Shown here: positions 59,180-64,000 of the stretch, in pieces
Layout of the letters: every line of letters starts with the position of its first letter
How positions within the stretch are numbered: the stretch's first letter is position 1
Assembly: GCF_032062135.1 (NCBI RefSeq)
Contig: NC_092868.1
Location: 44,272,196-44,336,195 of the forward strand
Direction: 5' to 3'
Origin: Pyxicephalus adspersus
Lineage: Eukaryota; Chordata; Amphibia; Anura; Pyxicephalidae
Length of the DNA stretch: 64,000 nt
The notes under the pieces: model-generated
Databases searched by the model: none
What the model saw: only the letters and a program-made list of their open reading frames with translations
Told to the model about the DNA's origin: nothing
Program-made: the position numbers and the translations under genes

Positions 59180-61420
59180 GGAAGATGGTTACATGATAGG
59201 CACAGCCACCGGCTCTTTACATACATGTTTTAAAGCACACCTGTCAGCTACAGCAAAATATATTGATTGGTGTGATTTGCATGAAAATCTGTTGCTGGTG
59301 GGCTCCATTGGAGCCCCAGAAACATGAGTACTGAAGAATGCTGATCTAATTATTTTCTAGAATTGATGCTAAAGATTATTCACAGGGCATTCGGTAAAGC
59401 ATTGTAAAATCTCAATCTATTAAGAGGTATCCCTCACTGCTTTGTGAAAATGTGCTAATAAAGGAGGAATATTGAAATACCAAACAGATTTTCAGACTAA
59501 TCAGCACTGCATGATTTGCATGTACTTCCTAATTTTACCTGTAACCTATGGTAACTGGTTTGCTTTAAAGTCAGACTAAAGTCAAAATATCTCCCTGTTC
59601 CTACAGTTTTGCCACACTGAGAACAATGAGAACATAATCCTTTTTAAAAAATAATTGCCTGCGGGGGTCAAACTTAAATTTCTCGATGTTAAGCTTCCCA
59701 GAAGCATGCAGGATTTGAATACGGACTGTAAGGAGAATGTTTTTTAACAAGAGAAGATAATTCTAAGAAGCTTCTAACTGCAGTGAAAACAAGCCAGGAA
59801 AGCTGTTGTAACAGACAAAATGACAATGAAAATACTTGAAATGGCTTTATTTCTCACATGTACAGCTCTCACTTTAAAGAGGATAAGATCTAGCTATGCG
59901 ATACAGCTTCTCCCAGCACTAAAATTATTGAGTATAGTTAGACTCCTCTTGTTGTATGGTTTTTGTTGTTAGCCACCCCCTATTTAAATTTGGAAGATAT
60001 GAAGTTATACATACATCTGACATACGCACAACCCCTGGATACGAATGGGGCTTCCCTGCTCCCTGCAGGGCAGAGGCTTGATTGGGGGGACGGGGCAGTT
60101 TGCATGACTTGTAGACAAAATACTTTGCTGTTCTGCAAACTCTTGTAACTCTTTAATGATCAGAACACACTCAGCAGTTGTTTATTTTTGCATATCAAAG
60201 CACAGCTTGCTCCAGAATTTATTGACTACCTGTACATTTATAGAGCCATGGTAACCTGCTCCCATTAATAACCATGGGGTTTGGGTAATCAAACTAGACA
60301 GAAGAAATACTAACTGCATTGTAGAGTAAACGTTTTTTATCACATCAATAAACTATCGTCTGGTAGCCCAACACGTTTCCCCTACTGCCTTCTTTAGGGG
60401 ATATAGACATATGACAGTTGGTTATAAATGTACTACTGTATGTAAATCACATGTAATACCTAAATACAATTTTTTTTATGAAAAAGCCTCTTAAAACCCC
60501 TGGTCTTCTTTGTATAACTTCATTTCTCCCAGCACTAATGTACAGTGCAATATTGTTCTTTAAACAGGGCTGCCAGCAGTAGGGGGACAAGGAGTTCTTC
60601 TGTACCAGGCCCGATAAAAAGAGTTTGATTTTTTTCAATGCTGGAAATTTTGGATATGTGGAGGGGGGGGTTACTTAGGTAACATTTCTTTGGGACAAAG
60701 ACACGTAGAAAAACTTTATGGGCAGTGGGGATCTGGGAGACAGTTTTATTGTGTGCTATTTCAGAATGTAATCCCAAAAAGGTCTCATTTTATTAAATTT
60801 ACAGATATAAAATGATAGGTGAACAAATTTTGTTCTAAGTGATCATCAATATATAGGTAGGAGGAAAGGAGCTTGTAAAATCTTTAAATGTAAACATGTA
60901 TCAAGTATCATTGTTTTTTGGCCCCAAGGGAGTTAATATGCAAAATTGTCATCAATAACACGTGCTTCCTTCTTTGGGTTTCAAACTAGCAGACAGCGAT
61001 TCATTGACAAAGAAAAGACAACATGTATGTCTAAGGTTTCTAAAGTTTGTCATCAATAATTCAGATGAAGTATGAACTGTCAGTGCTGTATACTAGACAG
61101 CCATTTAGGTGGATTTATTAGGCTTGCTGTAAGTTAACATTTTAGGGTATATTTGAAACTTGATTTCTCATCTCTTATGAAAAATTAACTACATTCTGCT
61201 GCCCAGACTCTCTGGTATCTATAAGGCCTTGGGTCAAATGCCAGTGCTTAACCATATGTAATTTCCCAATGTATCACTGTAGTCTTTACCTATACACAAG
61301 CCTCAGCTCAGCCCGGGGGGGATAGTTGTGCCGTCCCAGCACTCAGTTGCCCCCAGGATAAAGGTACACAAGGAATTGCTTTTGGGGGTACAAAGATTTG
61401 GCAAATAACCATTAAAAGGC
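59180..61420. other. No gene recognised between the plus-strand exons
   Basis: Holds the 95-bp Tc1-linked repeat copy at 60627; a GC-richer patch near 60040-60110 may be repeat-derived. Otherwise unclassified. Confidence 0.5.
60627..60720. repeat. Second copy of the ~95-bp repeat
   Basis: Same orientation as 57452-57549 with few differences (GGAAATTTTGGATATG, GGGACAAAGACACGTAG). No transposase precedes it, so this is a solitary end or an internally deleted copy. Confidence 0.8.
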
Positions 61421-61428
61421 AAAGGCTA

Positions 61429-61595
61429 CAGTGCTCAACCCAGAAATTTTTTCAAGCCGGGTGGGAAGAAATTTTAGGTGGGTGGCAGCCCCTGTATTGT
61501 GAACAAACTCTTTGGTAACCACCCAAACACATCTGGGTGGGTGCTGAAAAGTGCTGGGTGGTGCGCCAAGCTAAAAGTGCCTGGGGAGAACCCTG
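61429..61595. mobile_element. Short hAT-like element with 5-bp flanking repeat
   Basis: Begins CAGTGCTCAACCC and ends GGGGAGAACCCTG, imperfect inverted repeats. GGCTA lies directly outside both ends. The body is full of GGGTGGGTGG-type words. A 5-bp duplication is short for hAT, so the superfamily is uncertain. Confidence 0.5.
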
Positions 61596-62160
61596 GGCTA
61601 TATTCTAAGTCCAAATCATTAGGTGATAGCAGCTCAGAAAACAAGGAAAAGGTCATGCATGGAAAAGCCACAAGCCAGGTGAGGTATTCAAAGGGTAGAG
61701 AAGTCTCAAGGTCAGAATACAGGAACAGCTCAGTTCAGGAGGCAGAGGGCAGGTTAGACAAAGTATCAAACACTAAAGCACCCACAGCAGGACAGGAACT
61801 GAATGCAATCACAGGCAATGAGCATCAGGTCTGAGCCTGACTAAATACTAAGATGTGATGTGCCATAAAAAATTAGCAAGTGGGGTTGATCAATGTCTAT
61901 ACCTCCCAGTTTCCAGTGCACTGACAAAACAGCCAGAAGCAAGGAAAAGACAGCTACCTGCTGGAGGACTATAGGTTCCCCTTTGTATATTAATCCCCTT
62001 GCTGGCGCATGCCTGTGTGGCTCCTGTCTGTTGCTAGGTGTCCCCATGGGATTGAGTGAGAGAGGGGGAAAAGTACTGACAGTATCAATGTGATCTATAT
62101 TTGAGAAAGCACAACTTACTCTCCCCTATCTATGTCCTCCTCACAGAAATAGCCTATTCT

Positions 62161-62399
62161 CCTCATCCTTTTCTGTTGCATGCAGTGCCTCATCCCTCTC
62201 CACTGCGTGCAGTGCATCATCCCTCTCCACTGCGTGCAGTGCCTGATCCCTCTCCACTGCGTGCAGTGCCTCATCCCTCTCCACTGCGTGCAGTGCCTCA
62301 TCCCTCTCCACTGCGTGCAGTGCCTCATCCCTCTCCACTGTGTGCGGTGCCTCATCCCACTCCACTGTGTGTGGTGCCTCAGGCCTGTTATGCATAGTG
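62161..62399. repeat. 27-bp minisatellite, eight full units plus a partial unit
   Basis: The unit begins CCTCATCCCTCTCC and ends CGTGCAGTG. Units start at 62161, 62188, 62215, 62242, 62269, 62296, 62323 and 62350; outer units are the most diverged. Because 27 is a multiple of three, several frames on both strands stay open, giving 9-residue repeats such as PHPSPLRAV. No sign of a real gene. Confidence 0.95.
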
Positions 62400-63019
62400 C
62401 TTGTGCCTTTCTGTTATACAAAGCTTTATGATTCCACATTATATGCACATAGTTCCGCATGCCACTGTAATACAGTGTACATTTACAGGAGACGTAAAAT
62501 TACCAATACACACCTATAGGCATTATTGGGCCCCACAAATATATAAATACTGCCAACAGCACCCTAAAATAAACATTTTGTATCAATTTCTCCCTTGTTT
62601 CTATCACTGATGTAATCATCCAATTTGGTAATTCCAAGAAGTTATCCAGGGTTACTAGGAGATATTAAGGATCCCAATCGGAGGCAAAGAATACAGTTTT
62701 CAGCTTATGAACAAAGTAATTCTCAGCTGGGTTCTCATTTACCGCAGCTGACCCACCATTTGTCTCTATTCATTTATCTCTAGCCTACACTGAAGGATCA
62801 CAGAAAACATTACTGTCGCTTGTCATTTTAGAACTCCATGTACAGTATTTGGATTTCCCAAATTCCATTGCACTGAGGACAATGTGCAGGTGGATAATGT
62901 ACATTTATCAACTGTATCTGAAACCTCTCAAGGGCCTAATATGGAGGGCCAGGCATATTCTCCATGGTAATCTACAATTACATGAAATGTATACTACTAC
63001 ATGAGCCATTCAATATGTG

Positions 63020-63330
63020 GAAAATTAAACAACTTAAGTGCACGCTGAGAAAATTAAGACTTTGCCTCTTTTTAATTTCTTCTCTTTAATAAAGTGGATG
63101 TGAAGATTATTAATGATGTGTGAAGACAATGTGAAGAATGTTAAATGTTGATATCAATTGTCAGATCTGAAACACAATCGAGCATGCCGGCATTTATGAC
63201 ACTAAAGTTATAGTGTAGGTTTTACATTTTACAGCGCTCTATTATCCACTCAAAGAAAAATGTCGTAAATGAAAGTAATGTGGAATTTTAAAGTTCTGTT
63301 ACCTTGTGTGCATTAGGAAGGAACAAAAGT
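63020..63330. other. Candidate conserved noncoding element
   Basis: Unique tract upstream of the right-edge exon, with TTATTAATGATG and CTTTTTAATTTCTT words; a minus-strand donor near 63300 is not supported by a convincing exon. Confidence 0.25.
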
Positions 63331-63835
63331 GCGTTGGGAAGCACAAATGATACGTGGATAATAGATTTCACTGAGACTGCCATAAAGGATGAGGTTTTAT
63401 TTTAGCATGTGCATTTTGGAAACAGTTATAGCATGGCATTATTAACTCAGGTTACAGCAGATTTCACTGCGATCTGCTCTCATACTTAATATTCCTTGTG
63501 TACAATAAGGACGTACAAACAGGTGCAGCTCAATGCAGGACTTTCACAAATATGCTTATATAACTCCGCACCTATATCTCTGCATAAACATTTAACATGG
63601 TTAAGGCAGATAAAATCTCATCATTGCTCTATTTATACCATAAAAGCACATTTCTAATAAAAATAAGAGGTAGAAGCAATTGTTTTCTTCAATAATGTAA
63701 GTTTTCCTTATGCTCGGCTTCTAACGAAGCATCAGTCAATGCAATCAGTGCAGACAAGGGTTAAAGCCCTGTACAATTCTTCTCTCTGAAAATGATTGTT
63801 CCTGATCATCTCTAGCAACAGTAGGAATGAAAAAG

Positions 63836-63848
63836 CCCCCCCCCCCCC
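63836..63848. repeat. C homopolymer (13) followed by T5
   Basis: Lies about 40 bases upstream of the acceptor of the plus-strand exon at 63892. Confidence 0.9.
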
Positions 63849-63891
63849 TTTTTATAATCAGGAGTGGGGTGCTTCCTGCTGTTTATTATAG

Positions 63892-63968
63892 CAATCGACG
63901 AGGTATACAGCTGGCACAAGGACATTGACGAAGGAAAGTTTCATATTGCCTTTGGTGGTGCAATCTGG
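63892..63968 (+). CDS. Likely coding exon on the plus strand near the right edge
   Basis: The 77-bp segment follows a pyrimidine-rich acceptor (CTTCCTGCTGTTTATTATAG) and ends at TGG|GTAAGC. One frame is open: 2 bases then 25 codons, IDEVYSWHKDIDEGKF followed by HIAFGGAIW. Both other frames are less suitable; one stops early at TGA. Codon use is richer in GAC, GGT and AAG than the surrounding AT-rich DNA. It ends in phase 0. I do not recognise the protein. The gene would run rightward out of the window, opposite to the four-exon minus-strand gene. Confidence 0.5.
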
Positions 63969-64000
63969 GTAAGCACTGAGCGTTAAAGGTAGGATGGTTC

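Overview
The window looks like a repeat-rich, intronic to intergenic piece of an amphibian nuclear genome, most likely a frog (perhaps a ranid-type neobatrachian). The evidence is indirect: AT-rich sequence with very short ORFs, splice-bounded exons far apart, and a dense layer of short nonautonomous transposons whose sequences I associate with frogs. These include palindromic MITEs, TTAA-flanked elements, hAT elements with 8-bp target duplications, a tRNA-type SINE and an anuran-wide interspersed repeat. No rRNA, tRNA, CRISPR or prokaryotic-style operon is visible.

Host coding signal is sparse but present. On the minus strand four exon-like segments (52147-52024, 50189-50014, 16340-16195, 8458-8376) each have one open frame, AG and GT splice borders and mutually compatible phases. 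Joined they give about 175 residues of a protein I do not recognise, with introns of about 1.8, 33.7 and 7.7 kb. A possible last exon with stop and AATAAA lies at 7451-7360, but its phase does not fit directly. On the plus strand, two phase-compatible exon-like segments (59132-59175 and 63892-63968) suggest a second, oppositely oriented gene running off the right edge.

Broken mobile-element genes are present. The largest is a minus-strand relic (about 11400-9736) of a roughly 550-codon protein family that I recall as multi-copy in many animals but cannot name. The second is a Tc1/mariner transposase remnant (about 57005-57480) whose third catalytic acid is replaced.

The rest is repeats and unique noncoding DNA. 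Repeats include three hAT elements with 8-bp duplications, a hAT family present as full and partial copies, and two copies of a Harbinger-like MITE with 3-bp TWA duplications, one built of five successive stem-loops. There is also a TTAA element nested in a LINE/SINE tail nested in a Tigger-like element, and a SINE inserted in a palindromic MITE. Tandem arrays are a TATC microsatellite, a 27-bp minisatellite open on both strands and a decayed 30-bp minisatellite. Several non-repetitive stretches (around 25.7-26.0, 30.4-31.3, 37.7-38.2, 47.9-48.3, 56.3-56.7 and 63.0-63.3 kb) look like candidate conserved noncoding elements, by inference only.
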